Assembly: GCF_014174515.1 (NCBI RefSeq)
Contig: NZ_JACJUG010000039.1
Span: 1-33,118 of the forward strand
Direction: 5' to 3'
Origin: Mitsuaria sp. WAJ17
Lineage (GTDB): Bacteria; Pseudomonadota; Gammaproteobacteria; Burkholderiales; Burkholderiaceae_C
Length of the DNA: 33,118 nt
This document shows positions 10,069 to 18,263 of this stretch, in pieces. A model generated the notes under the pieces. That model saw nothing but the letters and a program-made list of their open reading frames with translations. It was not told the origin of the DNA and searched no databases. Both the position numbers and the translations under genes were made by a program. Numbering within the stretch: the stretch's first letter is position 1; each line of letters begins with the position of its first letter.

Positions 10069-10607
10069 GCGGACTCCTCGTTCATGGCGCGGCGGGCCTG
10101 GTATTCGCGATCCAGCATGGACATCACGATCAGGCTGTCATAGCCGTCCGCGCCTTCGATGCTCACGCGCACGCTCTCGCGCAGCCGGCCTTCCTCGACA
10201 AAGCCTTCGCTGAGGTAGAGCTGCTGGGCGCGGGTGTTGAGCCCCTTCACGTCCAGCCAGAAGCGGTGCGCATGCAGCTGCTGGAAGGCCAGTTGCTTGA
10301 GCAGGCGCAGGCAGGCGCGGCCCACGCCCTGGCCCTTGGGCTGCAGCACCATGCGCTTCAGCTCCACCGAGCGGTGCGGATTGCGGCAGCCCTGCAGGAT
10401 GACGAAGCCGGCGGCCTGCGCCTGGTCCTGCGAGCCCCATTCGACGATGAAATGGCGCGAATCCGGGAAGCGGATGGCGCCCTCGTGCTGAGTGCGCTCC
10501 CAGGGCGTGATGAAGGGCAGGTTGGCCGCATCACGCTCGACCGAGACGACGAAGTCCAGGTCCGAAAGCATGGTGGGGCGCAGGTGCACGCGCGGCAGGC
10601 CGGTCAT
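10065..10607 (-). CDS. GNAT family N-acetyltransferase
   Basis: 180 residues with the GNAT fold. A front half reads RPTMLSDLDFVVSVERD, the central strand is SVELKRMVLQPKGQGVGRACL with the acetyl-CoA-binding Q/R-x-x-G-x-G/A loop as QGVGRA (about 93-98), and the closing segment LNTRAQQLYLSEGFVEEGRLRES is typical of RimJ/RimL/SpeG-like enzymes. The substrate cannot be read from the sequence. It starts 5 nt after the stop of the acetylpolyamine-amidohydrolase-like gene and overlaps the lytic transglycosylase gene. A polyamine acetyltransferase next to a polyamine deacetylase would make an attractive pair, but protein or small-molecule acetylation is equally possible. Confidence 0.82.
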   Translation of the reverse strand: MTGLPRVHLRPTMLSDLDFVVSVERDAANLPFITPWERTQHEGAIRFPDSRHFIVEWGSQDQAQAAGFVILQGCRNPHRSVELKRMVLQPKGQGVGRACLRLLKQLAFQQLHAHRFWLDVKGLNTRAQQLYLSEGFVEEGRLRESVRVSIEGADGYDSLIVMSMLDREYQARRAMNEESA

Positions 10608-10612
10608 GGCGC

Positions 10613-11665
10613 TCAGACCCCGGGCTGGCCCTGGGCCGTGGATTCAAAGCCGCCCAGCACGGCCTGCACATTGCGGCCGATGGCGGCGGTGGCATAACCG
10701 CCCTCCTGCAGGAAGAGCGTGGGCAGCTGCAGCGAGGCCAGGCTCTGGCCCATGCGGCGGAACTCGGGCTCGTCCAGCTGGAAATGCGAGATGGGGTCGC
10801 CGCCGTAGGTGTCCACGCCCAGCGAGACGATCAGCAGCTCCGGTGCATAGGCGTTGAGCTGCACCAGCGCCTTCTCGAAGGCCTCGAACCACTGCTCGTT
10901 GCTGGAGCCCGCGGGCAGCGGGTAGTTGGCATTGAAGCCCTCCCCTGCCCCGGCGCCGCGCTCGTCGGCATGGCCCAGGAAGAAGGGGTATTCGGTCTGA
11001 GGATCGCCATGGATGCTCAGGAAGAAGACATCCTCGCGACCGTAGAAGATGGCCTGAGTGCCGTTGCCGTGGTGGTAGTCGACGTCCAGGATGGCCACGC
11101 GCTGGCGGCCGGCATCGCGCGCGGCCTGGGCGGCCACGGCGGCGTTGTTGACAAAGCAGTAGCCGCCGAAGAAGTCAGCGCCGGCGTGGTGACCGGGCGG
11201 GCGGGTCAGGCAGTAAGCCGAACGCTCGCCGGCGAGCACCAGGTCCAGCGCGGTCAGGCTGGCCTGGGCGCCCCAGTAAGCGGCAGCCCAGGTGCCGGCG
11301 GTGAGCGGGGAGCCGCTGTCCATCGAGTACAGGCCCATGCGGGCGGCGAAGCTCCTGGGCTCTACATCACTGCGCAGGCTGCGGATGGGCCAGACGGCCG
11401 GAAAGGCCTCGCCCTGCCCGCCCAGGGCCTGCCACTCGGCGTAGGCCCCCTCGATGAAACGCAGATAGGCCGGAGCATGCACCCGCTCCAGCGGCGCGCG
11501 GCCGTGGTCCACCACGGGCACGAAAGGTCCAAGTTCGCTGGCCTGCAGGGCCTGCAGCACGTAGTCGGCGCGGGCCGGGATCTCGAAGGCGTCCACCAAC
11601 TGGCCGCGGAAGAACTCCTTCTTCGCGGCATGCTCGGCGTGGCGCTCGTTGTAGACGATCTTCAT
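10613..11665 (-). CDS. Histone-deacetylase-superfamily amidohydrolase, acetylpolyamine amidohydrolase-like
   Basis: 350 residues from ATG at 11665 (MKIVYNERHAEHAAKKEFF); the frame is open further upstream, but that part overlaps the end of parE. Zinc-dependent deacetylase motifs are all present: RPPGHHAGADFFGGYCFVNN with the His pair, ILDVDYHHGNGTQ with zinc ligands Asp and His, SLGVDTYGGDP with the second zinc Asp, and EGGY with the catalytic Tyr. The opening residues (FRGQLVDAFEIPARADYVLQAL) match the insert and entry of acetylpolyamine amidohydrolases better than HDAC8-like enzymes. It probably removes acetyl groups from acetyl-putrescine, -cadaverine or -spermidine. It starts 34 nt after parE and is followed 5 nt later by a GNAT gene. 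Confidence 0.85.
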   Translation of the reverse strand: MKIVYNERHAEHAAKKEFFRGQLVDAFEIPARADYVLQALQASELGPFVPVVDHGRAPLERVHAPAYLRFIEGAYAEWQALGGQGEAFPAVWPIRSLRSDVEPRSFAARMGLYSMDSGSPLTAGTWAAAYWGAQASLTALDLVLAGERSAYCLTRPPGHHAGADFFGGYCFVNNAAVAAQAARDAGRQRVAILDVDYHHGNGTQAIFYGREDVFFLSIHGDPQTEYPFFLGHADERGAGAGEGFNANYPLPAGSSNEQWFEAFEKALVQLNAYAPELLIVSLGVDTYGGDPISHFQLDEPEFRRMGQSLASLQLPTLFLQEGGYATAAIGRNVQAVLGGFESTAQGQPGV

Positions 11666-11699
11666 GCGGCTTCCCAGGGATGGCGTGGACCGTTGAGGC

Positions 11700-13694
11700 T
11701 CAGATATCGACTTCGACCGAGTCGCCATGCAGCTCCATCAGCTCGCGGCGCGAGGCGGCCTCGCCCTTGCCCATCAGCTTGTTGATGGCACCCTCGGTGG
11801 CGGCAAAGTCGAACATGCCGTAGGCGACCTGCATCAGGCGGCGGGTCTCGGGGTTCAGCGTGGTGTCCCAGAGCTGCTCGGCGCTCATCTCGCCCAGGCC
11901 CTTGAAGCGGCTGATGGTCCAGCTGTTCTCTCGGGCGCCTTCCTTGCGCAGCTTGTCCAGGGTGGCGGTCAACTCGCCTTCGTCCAGGGCATAGATCTTG
12001 GCGGCAGGCTTCTTGCCGCGGGCCGGGGCGTCCACGCGGAACAGCGGCGGGCGCGCCACGTAGATATGCCCGGTCTCGACCAGCTTGGGGAAGTGGCGGA
12101 AGAACAGCGTCAGCAGCAGGACCTGGATGTGGGAGCCATCGACGTCAGCGTCGGACAGGATGCAGACCTTGCCGTAGCGCAGATTGCTGAGATCCGGGCT
12201 GTCGTTGGGGCCGTGCGGATCCACGCCGATGGCCACCGAGATGTCGTGGATCTCGTTGTTCTTGAAGAGCAGATCGCGCTCGACCTCCCAGGCATTGAGC
12301 ACCTTGCCGCGCAGGGGCAGGATGGCCTGGGTTTCCTTGTTGCGGCCCATCTTTGCTGAGCCGCCGGCGGAGTCGCCCTCCACCAGGAAGAGTTCGTTGT
12401 GCAGCAGGTCGCGACTTTCGCAGTCGGTCAGCTTGCCGGGCAGCACGGCCACGCCGGAGCCCTTGCGCTTCTCGACCTTCTGGCTGGCGCGCTGGCGGGT
12501 CTGGGCCTGCTTGATGACCAGCTCGGCCAGCTTCTTGCCGTGCTCCACGTGCTGGTTGAGCCACAGCTCCAGCTGCGGCTTGACGAAGGCGGACACGAGG
12601 CGCAGGGCGTCACGCGAGTTCAGGCGCTCCTTGGTCTGGCCCTGAAACTGCGGGTCCAGCACCTTGGCAGAGAGCACGAAGCTGGCGCGCGAGAAGACAT
12701 CGTCCGGCATCAGCTTGACGCCCTTGGGCAGCAGGCTGTGCATTTCGATGAAGCTCTTGATGGCGCCAAAGAGGCCGTCCTTGAGGCCAGACTCGTGCGT
12801 GCCGCCCGCCACCGTCGGGATCAGGTTGACATAGCTTTCGCGCATGACCTGACCCTCCTCGGTGAAGGCCACGCACCAGGCGGCGCCCTCGCCCTCGGCG
12901 AAGTTCTCGGTCTCGGCCTTGCTGGCGTACTGCTCGCCCTCGAACAGCGGAATCAGGGGATCGCTGTTGAGCGTCTGCATGAGGTAGTCACGCAGGCCGC
13001 CCTTGTAGGCCCAGGTCTGCACCTCGCCGGTTTTCTCCTGCTTGAGCGTCACCGTGACGCCAGGCATCAGCACAGCCTTGGAGCGCAGCAGGTGCACCAG
13101 CTCGGCCCGGGGCAGGTCGGGGCTCTCGAAGTACTTGGCATCGGGCCAGACGCGCACCGTCGTGCCCTGCTTGCGGTCGCCGCTGGCCGCGGGGCGCACA
13201 GTGACCGGCTCCACCACGTCGCCCGCCTCGAAGGCCAGGCGCGCCACCTGCTTCTCGCGCCAGACCGTCACCTCCAGGCGCTTGGCCAGGGCATTGGTCA
13301 CGCTGACGCCCACGCCGTGCAGGCCGCCGGAAAAGCTGTAGGCGCCGCCGGAGCCCTTGTCGAACTTGCCGCCCGCATGCAACCGGGTGAAGACGATCTC
13401 CACCACCGGCACGCCCTCTTCCGGGTGCAGGCCGAAGGGGATGCCGCGGCCGTCGTCCTCGATGGTGATGGAGCCGTCGGTGTGCTGGGTGAGGTCGATG
13501 CGGCGGCCGAAGCCGGCCAGGGCCTCGTCGGCGGCGTTGTCGATCACCTCCTGGATGATGTGCAGGGGGTTGTCCGTCCGGGTGTACATGCCCGGGCGCT
13601 GCTTGACGGGCTCCAGGCCCTTGAGGACGCGGATGGAGGCCTCGCCATAGCCGGAGGGCGAGGCGGAGGCGGAGGAGACTGCTTTGCTTGCCAT
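11700..13694 (-). CDS. parE: DNA topoisomerase IV subunit B (ParE)
   Basis: 664 residues from ATG at 13694 (MASKAVSSAS); the frame stays open to 13733, but a TACAAT box lies between. The GHKL ATPase domain has IIQEVIDNAADEAL (catalytic Glu, Mg-binding Asn), DDGRGIPFG and GGLHGVGVSVTNAL. The transducer follows, and then the TOPRIM domain with ELFLVEGDSAGGSAK, PLRGKVLN and ILSDADVDGSHI. The end RFKGLGEMSAEQLWDTTLNP is typical of ParE/GyrB. Lacking the long insert of GyrB and sharing a directon with parC, it is ParE. It supplies ATP hydrolysis and the metal centre for decatenation. It is the first gene of the directon and is divergent from the amidohydrolase gene. Confidence 0.95.
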   Translation of the reverse strand: MASKAVSSASASPSGYGEASIRVLKGLEPVKQRPGMYTRTDNPLHIIQEVIDNAADEALAGFGRRIDLTQHTDGSITIEDDGRGIPFGLHPEEGVPVVEIVFTRLHAGGKFDKGSGGAYSFSGGLHGVGVSVTNALAKRLEVTVWREKQVARLAFEAGDVVEPVTVRPAASGDRKQGTTVRVWPDAKYFESPDLPRAELVHLLRSKAVLMPGVTVTLKQEKTGEVQTWAYKGGLRDYLMQTLNSDPLIPLFEGEQYASKAETENFAEGEGAAWCVAFTEEGQVMRESYVNLIPTVAGGTHESGLKDGLFGAIKSFIEMHSLLPKGVKLMPDDVFSRASFVLSAKVLDPQFQGQTKERLNSRDALRLVSAFVKPQLELWLNQHVEHGKKLAELVIKQAQTRQRASQKVEKRKGSGVAVLPGKLTDCESRDLLHNELFLVEGDSAGGSAKMGRNKETQAILPLRGKVLNAWEVERDLLFKNNEIHDISVAIGVDPHGPNDSPDLSNLRYGKVCILSDADVDGSHIQVLLLTLFFRHFPKLVETGHIYVARPPLFRVDAPARGKKPAAKIYALDEGELTATLDKLRKEGARENSWTISRFKGLGEMSAEQLWDTTLNPETRRLMQVAYGMFDFAATEGAINKLMGKGEAASRRELMELHGDSVEVDI

Positions 13695-13701
13695 GGCGGC
13701 G

Positions 13702-13707
13702 ATTGTA
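13702..13707 (-). promoter_or_regulatory. Probable -10 box (TACAAT) of parE
   Basis: On the minus strand TACAAT lies 7 nt before the chosen ATG at 13694. It is a 5-of-6 match to the sigma70 -10 in GC-rich DNA. The best -35 candidate, TTGCCG, is 20 nt upstream, which is longer than usual. The box supports the ATG at 13694 as the start and suggests little or no leader. Confidence 0.5.
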
Positions 13708-13762
13708 GGGAGGCGCTGGCACCGATCCGGCAACTGCGGGCGGGGGAATCCCCAAGCCTGAC

Positions 13763-15352
13763 TTGAGCCGAAGGGCCTATTTCCGGCGTAGCATCCGCCA
13801 CTTTGCTGAAGCCCGGGGGCCTTCTCTCTTGCAGTACGCCTTGCGAATTTCCGTCCTGATGACTTCCCTGGCCCTGGGCGCCACCGCCCAGGGCCAGCCC
13901 GCCGTTGCGCCTGCCAGTGGCCAACCCCAGCCCTTCAAGGCCAGCGCACCCCTGGCCATGGAGCTGCACAACGCCCGCTGGTTCGACGGCCAGGGCTTTC
14001 AGAAGGGCACGCTCTACGTCGTCGATGGCAAGTTCACCAAGGCCCGCCCCAAGCGCATCCACCGCCGCCTGGAGCTGCGGGACCAGTACCTGATCCCGCC
14101 CCTGGCCGAGGCCAACAACCACAACCTCCAGAGCGGCTGGGGGGTGCAGACCTTCGGCCAGCGCTACCTGCAGGACGGCGTCTTCTATGCCGCCATGCAG
14201 TGCGGCGACCCCGACAGCATCGCCAGCGCCCGCCCCAAGCTCGGCCAGCCGGACAGCGTGGACGTGAGCTTCACCACCGCCTGCATCACCAGTCCGGACG
14301 GCCACCCCCTGGCCCCGCTGCTGGCCCAGCCCGTGGCCGAGGGCCAGCCGCCGCGCCAGGTCAGCGACTTCGCGGACCGGCAGCTGCTGCTGGTCGATTC
14401 CCCCGAGCAGGCCCAGCAGAAGTGGCCCCTGGTGGCGCCGCGCAAGACGGACTGGCTCAAGATCATCCTGGCCTACAGCGACCGGCCCGAGCTGCGCGGC
14501 GACCCGACCGCCCTGGGTCGACTGGGTCTCAGCCCGGAGACCGCCGCCGCACTCGTACGTTTGGCGCACAAGGACAAGCTCCCCGTCAGCGCCCATGTGG
14601 AAACCGCGGCCGATTTCCGGGCCGCCCTGGAGGCCGGCGTGGACCAGATCGGCCATGTGCCCGGCTATTTCGCGGCTTTCGGGGACGGCCCGGAGCGTTT
14701 CCGCCTGGACGAGGCAAGCGCCGCCCGCGCCGCCAGCCACAAGACCCAGGTGCTGACGGCCACGGTGGCCAACACGCTCTTTCCCATGAGCGACGCGCAG
14801 CGCCAGGCCCTGCGCGCCGTGCTGGCCGAGAACCTGCGCCTGCTCAAGGCCGCCGGTGCCCAGCTGCTGCTGGGCTCGGACAACTTCCCTGGCACCTCGC
14901 TCGCCGAGCTTCACCACCTGGCCGGCCTGGAGGTCTTCAGCCCGGCCGAGCTGCTGAAGATGGCCAGCATCAGCACCCCGCGCGCCCTCTTCCCCAAGCG
15001 CCGCCTGGCCTGCTTCGAGGAGGGCTGCGAGGCCAGCTTCCTGGTGCTGGTGAGCAACCCCCTTGACGACCTGCGCACCCTCGACAGGCCGCTCATGCGC
15101 GTCAAGCAGGGCCGGCTGCTGACCCAGCTGGACAGCGTGGCCGAGGCCAGCGATGCCAGCACCGAGGCCACGGCCGTGGCCGCCAAGGCCGCCAAGCCGG
15201 TCAAGGGCAAGAAGACGGGCAGCGCCAAGGCCGGCGGCAAGGGCGGCAGCAAGACTGCCGCCGCAGCACGCAAGACCAGCGCCGGCAGTGCCGCCGGGAA
15301 TTCCCCACGCAGTGCTGCGGCAGTCCGTCAGGGGACAGCGAAGCGGCGCTGA
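13763..15352 (+). CDS. Amidohydrolase-superfamily protein with degenerate metal site and H1-like tail
   Basis: Up to 529 residues. The start is uncertain: TTG at 13763 gives a basic 28-residue lead before a secretion signal (SVLMTSLALGATAQG). TTG at 13829 or ATG at 13859 would also keep all or part of that signal. The body (about 65-440) follows an imidazolonepropionase/prolidase-like amidohydrolase: MELHNARWFDGQGFQKGTLYVVDGK (beta-sandwich), IPPLAEANNHN at the usual first metal motif, SAHVETAADF, GVDQIGHVPG, and a closing LLLGSDNFPGT with the Asp. The first His of HxH is Asn118, so metal binding may be altered. The last 70 or so residues are Ala/Lys/Gly-rich. Substrate unknown, probably periplasmic. 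The MFS gene starts 18 nt downstream. Confidence 0.72.
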   Translation: MSRRAYFRRSIRHFAEARGPSLLQYALRISVLMTSLALGATAQGQPAVAPASGQPQPFKASAPLAMELHNARWFDGQGFQKGTLYVVDGKFTKARPKRIHRRLELRDQYLIPPLAEANNHNLQSGWGVQTFGQRYLQDGVFYAAMQCGDPDSIASARPKLGQPDSVDVSFTTACITSPDGHPLAPLLAQPVAEGQPPRQVSDFADRQLLLVDSPEQAQQKWPLVAPRKTDWLKIILAYSDRPELRGDPTALGRLGLSPETAAALVRLAHKDKLPVSAHVETAADFRAALEAGVDQIGHVPGYFAAFGDGPERFRLDEASAARAASHKTQVLTATVANTLFPMSDAQRQALRAVLAENLRLLKAAGAQLLLGSDNFPGTSLAELHHLAGLEVFSPAELLKMASISTPRALFPKRRLACFEEGCEASFLVLVSNPLDDLRTLDRPLMRVKQGRLLTQLDSVAEASDASTEATAVAAKAAKPVKGKKTGSAKAGGKGGSKTAAAARKTSAGSAAGNSPRSAAAVRQGTAKRR

Positions 15353-15358
15353 GCCCGC

Positions 15359-15364
15359 TACAGT
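15359..15364 (+). promoter_or_regulatory. Possible -10 box (TACAGT) of the MFS gene
   Basis: TACAGT (4 of 6 to TATAAT) lies 6 nt before the ATG at 15371, in the 18-nt gap after the amidohydrolase. The GGGG in the spacer could instead serve as a ribosome-binding site, so this is a weak call. Confidence 0.3.
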
Positions 15365-15370
15365 GGGGCG

Positions 15371-16600
15371 ATGCAGTACCCGTCGCCCCCCGGCCTCCCG
15401 GCCAACACCCCCTCGGTCCGGCAAGTTCTCCTCTGCGGGGCACTCATCGTGACGCTGTCCATGGGCATACGCCACGGCTTTGGCCTCTGGCTGCAGCCCA
15501 TCACCGTGGAGCGGGGCTGGCCGCGGGAGACCTTCGCCTTCGCCCTGGCCGTGCAGAACCTTGCCTGGGGTGCGGCCGGCCCCATCGCCGGCATGCTGGC
15601 CGACCGTTTCGGCGCGTGGAAGGCCCTGGTGGTCGGCGCCCTGCTGTATGCCCTGGGCCTGGTGCTGATGTCGGTCTCGCAGTCGGGCCTGGCCTTCACC
15701 GGCAGCGCCGGCCTCCTGATCGGCATGGCGCAGTCGGCCACCACCTATGCGGTGATCTACGGCGTGCTGGGCCGGGCGGTGAGCCCCGAAAAGCGTTCCT
15801 GGGCCTTTGGCGTGGCGGCGGCGGCGGGCTCCTTCGGGCAGTTCTGCATGATCCCGCTGGAGAGCCGTCTCATTGCCGGCCTGGGCTGGCAACAGGCCCT
15901 GTGGGTGCTGGCCGGCGCCGCTCTGCTGATCATCCCCCTGGCCCTGGGCCTGCGCGAAAAAGGCCCAGCGCCCGCGCATGCCGGCCCGCACCAGAGCATC
16001 GCCCAGGCCCTGCGCGAGGCCTTCGGCTACCGCAGCTTCCAGTTGCTGATGCTGGGCTACTTCGTCTGCGGCTTCCAGGTGGTGTTCATCGCTGTGCACA
16101 TGCCCAGCTACCTGAAGGACCACGGCCTGGACCCGGGGCTGGCCACCACCTCGCTGGCCCTGATCGGGCTCTTCAACATATTCGGCACCTACACCGCCGG
16201 CCTGGCGGGACAGCGCTATCCCAAGCGCTACCTGCTCTCGGCCATCTACGCACTGCGGGCCGTGACCATCAGCGTCTTCCTGCTGGCGCCGCTGAGCGCG
16301 CCCAGCGTGTGGATCTTCTCGGCCGTGATGGGCTTTCTTTGGCTGTCCACCGTGCCGCCCACCAATGCCGTGGTGCTGCAGATTTTCGGCCCGCAGCACC
16401 TGTCCATGCTGGGTGGGTTTGTTTTCTTCAGCCACCAGATCGGCAGCTTCCTGGGTGTGTGGCTGGGCGGCAAGCTCTATGACGCCACGGGCAGCTATGA
16501 CGTTGTCTGGCTGCTGGCCATCGGCCTGGGCGTGATGGCGGCCCTGGTCAACCTGCCGGTGCGCGAGCAGGCCATCGCGCGCCAGCCCCTGCCGGCGTGA
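15371..16600 (+). CDS. Major facilitator superfamily transporter
   Basis: 409 residues with twelve predicted membrane helices in two bundles of six, separated by a cytoplasmic loop near residues 195-215 (REKGPAPAHAGPHQSIAQAL). The loop between helices 2 and 3 carries the MFS motif A variant GMLADRFGAWK. The first helix has LSMGIRHGFGLWLQPI, a pattern seen in monocarboxylate/oxalate:formate-type carriers. The transporter should move a small organic anion or drug across the inner membrane using an ion gradient; the substrate cannot be stated. A 48-residue membrane peptide gene begins 4 nt after its stop. I chose the ATG at 15371, because no earlier start fits the N-terminus of this family. Confidence 0.85.
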   Translation: MQYPSPPGLPANTPSVRQVLLCGALIVTLSMGIRHGFGLWLQPITVERGWPRETFAFALAVQNLAWGAAGPIAGMLADRFGAWKALVVGALLYALGLVLMSVSQSGLAFTGSAGLLIGMAQSATTYAVIYGVLGRAVSPEKRSWAFGVAAAAGSFGQFCMIPLESRLIAGLGWQQALWVLAGAALLIIPLALGLREKGPAPAHAGPHQSIAQALREAFGYRSFQLLMLGYFVCGFQVVFIAVHMPSYLKDHGLDPGLATTSLALIGLFNIFGTYTAGLAGQRYPKRYLLSAIYALRAVTISVFLLAPLSAPSVWIFSAVMGFLWLSTVPPTNAVVLQIFGPQHLSMLGGFVFFSHQIGSFLGVWLGGKLYDATGSYDVVWLLAIGLGVMAALVNLPVREQAIARQPLPA

Positions 16601-16604
16601 CGCC

Positions 16605-16751
16605 ATGAGGGGACAAGCGCGTTCGCGCGCGCCCTGGCGGGTTTGGCTGCTGCGAGGCATGATCGCGCTCGCGCTGCTGCTGGCCTTCGCGGCCTACCAG
16701 GACCCGACCCTGATGCTGCAACTGGGCAACCAGCTGCTGAGCTGTTTCTGA
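16605..16751 (+). CDS. Small single-pass membrane peptide (48 aa), hypothetical
   Basis: An open frame beginning ATG at 16605, 4 nt after the MFS stop, encodes 48 residues. A basic N-terminus (MRGQARSRAPWRVWLLRG) is followed by one hydrophobic helix (MIALALLLAFAAY) and a short C-terminal part ending in LLSCF. The positive-inside charge bias predicts the N-terminus in the cytoplasm. Position directly after a transporter and codon use like its neighbours make it plausibly real; it might be a transporter subunit. I do not recognise the family. It could also be a chance frame in GC-rich DNA. Confidence 0.5.
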   Translation: MRGQARSRAPWRVWLLRGMIALALLLAFAAYQDPTLMLQLGNQLLSCF

Positions 16752-16812
16752 GGCCGGGAGCGCGCTCGGCGCCATCCATTCCCGGACGGCGCCCTCATCT
16801 GCAGGACCCCCC

Positions 16813-17607
16813 ATGATCGTCATCATCACCGGCGCTTCCGACGGCATCGGCGCCGAACTGGCCAGGCAATGGGCCGCTCGCCAGGGCCCGGACCTGAAGC
16901 TGGTGCTCAGCGGCCGCCAGCGGCCCAAGCTGCAGGCCGTAGCCGCGCACTGCGAGGCCCTGGGTGCCGCCACGCTGGTGCATGCGGCCGATCTCGCCGA
17001 GCAGGCTGCCTGCCAGGGCCTGGTCCGTGCGGCCACCGAGGCCTTCGGGGGCATCGACGTGATGGTCAACAACGCGGGCATGTCGGCCCATGCCCTGCTG
17101 GAGGAGGTCCAGGACCTGGGCTGGTACGAGCAGCTGATGCGCATCAACCACTGGAGCGCCGTCTGGTGCAGCCATGCCGCCCTGCCCTGGCTCAAGGCCA
17201 GCCAGGGGCGGCTGGTGGCGGTGTCCAGCCTGGCTGGCCTGGTGGGCGTGCCGGGACGCACGGCCTACAGCGCCACCAAGTTCGCGATGACCGGCTTCTT
17301 CGAGGCCTTGCGGGTGGAGCTGGCGTCGGCAGGCGTCTCGGTCACCATCGCCTACCCGGGCGTGGTGGCGACCGAGATCCGCTACCGGGGCTTCGGCGCC
17401 AACGGCCAGCCCGCCGGCCGCAGCGGCCTGGACGAGCGCAGCGCCATGAGCGTGGACACCTGCGCGCGCCTCATCCTTGAAGGCGCCCTGCATCGGGAGC
17501 GCGACATCGTGATGAGCGCCAAGGGTCGCCTGGGCCGCTGGCTCAAGCTGATCGCGCCGGGCGTGGTCGATCGGCTGGCGATCAAGGCCCTCAACAAGCA
17601 GCACTGA
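16813..17607 (+). CDS. SDR family NAD(P)-dependent oxidoreductase
   Basis: 264 residues of a classical short-chain dehydrogenase. The Rossmann glycine motif TGASDGIG is at 6-13, NNAG at 86-89, the catalytic Ser near 138-139 in VSSLAG, and Tyr152 and Lys156 in YSATK. After the active site, AYPGVVATEIRYRGFGANG gives the usual substrate lid. The charge at the end of strand 2 (LSGRQRPK) suggests NADP(H). It presumably oxidises or reduces an alcohol/ketone; the substrate is unknown. The ATG at 16813 starts directly at the Rossmann strand (MIVIITGA), normal for the family. A methyltransferase gene follows after 13 nt. Confidence 0.88.
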   Translation: MIVIITGASDGIGAELARQWAARQGPDLKLVLSGRQRPKLQAVAAHCEALGAATLVHAADLAEQAACQGLVRAATEAFGGIDVMVNNAGMSAHALLEEVQDLGWYEQLMRINHWSAVWCSHAALPWLKASQGRLVAVSSLAGLVGVPGRTAYSATKFAMTGFFEALRVELASAGVSVTIAYPGVVATEIRYRGFGANGQPAGRSGLDERSAMSVDTCARLILEGALHRERDIVMSAKGRLGRWLKLIAPGVVDRLAIKALNKQH

Positions 17608-17620
17608 GCTGCGCCACGGC

Positions 17621-18202
17621 ATGCAAGACCTGACCCTCAATCCTCCCCTCCACGCCGCCCCCTCACCCTGGCTCCTGCGCTGGCAGCAGCACTTCAGCGC
17701 CGGCCAGACCGCGCTGGACCTCGCCTGCGGCAGCGGCCGCCATGTGCGCTGGCTGCGCGAGCGCGGCCTGCAGGTCTGCGCCGTGGATCGCGACGCCCTG
17801 GCCCTGGCCGGCCTGCGGCACAGCGGCGCCGAGCTGGTGGAGGCCGACTTAGAAGGCGCGCCCTGGCCCCTGGACGAGCGGCAGTTCGACCTCGTGCTGG
17901 TCACGAACTACCTCTGGCGCCCTTTGCTGCCACACATCGTCAAGGCCGTGGCGCCCGGCGGTTGGCTGGTTTACGAGACCTTTGCCGACGGCCACCAGCT
18001 GCTGGGCCGGCCCTCGCGCCCGGACTTCCTGCTGCGCCGCGGCGAGCTGCTCGAGGCCGCCCGCAGCCTGCGCATCGTGGGCTACGAAGACGGCTTCGTC
18101 GATGGCGATGGGGCCAGCGTCAACCCGCGCCAGATCCAGCGCGTTGCCGCCGTTCGCGAGCGAACGCCGGGCGACCCGCAGGCCCGCTATCACTTACCCT
18201 GA
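17621..18202 (+). CDS. Class I SAM-dependent methyltransferase
   Basis: 193 residues. Motif I is DLACGSGRH at 33-41 (SAM glycine loop), followed by an acidic residue at the end of strand 2 in VCAVDRDALAL. Motif IV is seen as FDLVLVTNYLWRPLLPHI, and post-I/III strands as GGWLVYETFADGHQLLGRPSRPDFLLRRGELLE. That last block is typical of TehB/tellurite-resistance-like and UbiE-like methyltransferases. The target molecule is not evident. It lies 13 nt after the SDR gene and ends 61 nt before dapA, which has its own promoter-like box. Confidence 0.82.
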   Translation: MQDLTLNPPLHAAPSPWLLRWQQHFSAGQTALDLACGSGRHVRWLRERGLQVCAVDRDALALAGLRHSGAELVEADLEGAPWPLDERQFDLVLVTNYLWRPLLPHIVKAVAPGGWLVYETFADGHQLLGRPSRPDFLLRRGELLEAARSLRIVGYEDGFVDGDGASVNPRQIQRVAAVRERTPGDPQARYHLP

Positions 18203-18235
18203 AGCCGCTTCGACCGGACTGGCCCGGCGCTTCAG

Positions 18236-18241
18236 TAGAAT
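18236..18241 (+). promoter_or_regulatory. Possible -10 box (TAGAAT) of dapA
   Basis: TAGAAT (5 of 6 to TATAAT) is 22 nt before the dapA ATG at 18264. That leaves room for a short leader carrying the GAGGAA ribosome-binding site. No convincing -35 box was found at 16-18 nt spacing. Confidence 0.4.
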
Positions 18242-18263
18242 CCGCTGATTACGAGGAACCCTC

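Noticed and set aside
13544..16660. A 1038-codon minus-strand open frame antisense to the amidohydrolase and MFS genes
   Set aside because: It is rich in Gly, Gln, His and Arg without domain motifs, and it overlaps genes with clear families. Such frames are usual opposite real genes in GC-rich DNA.
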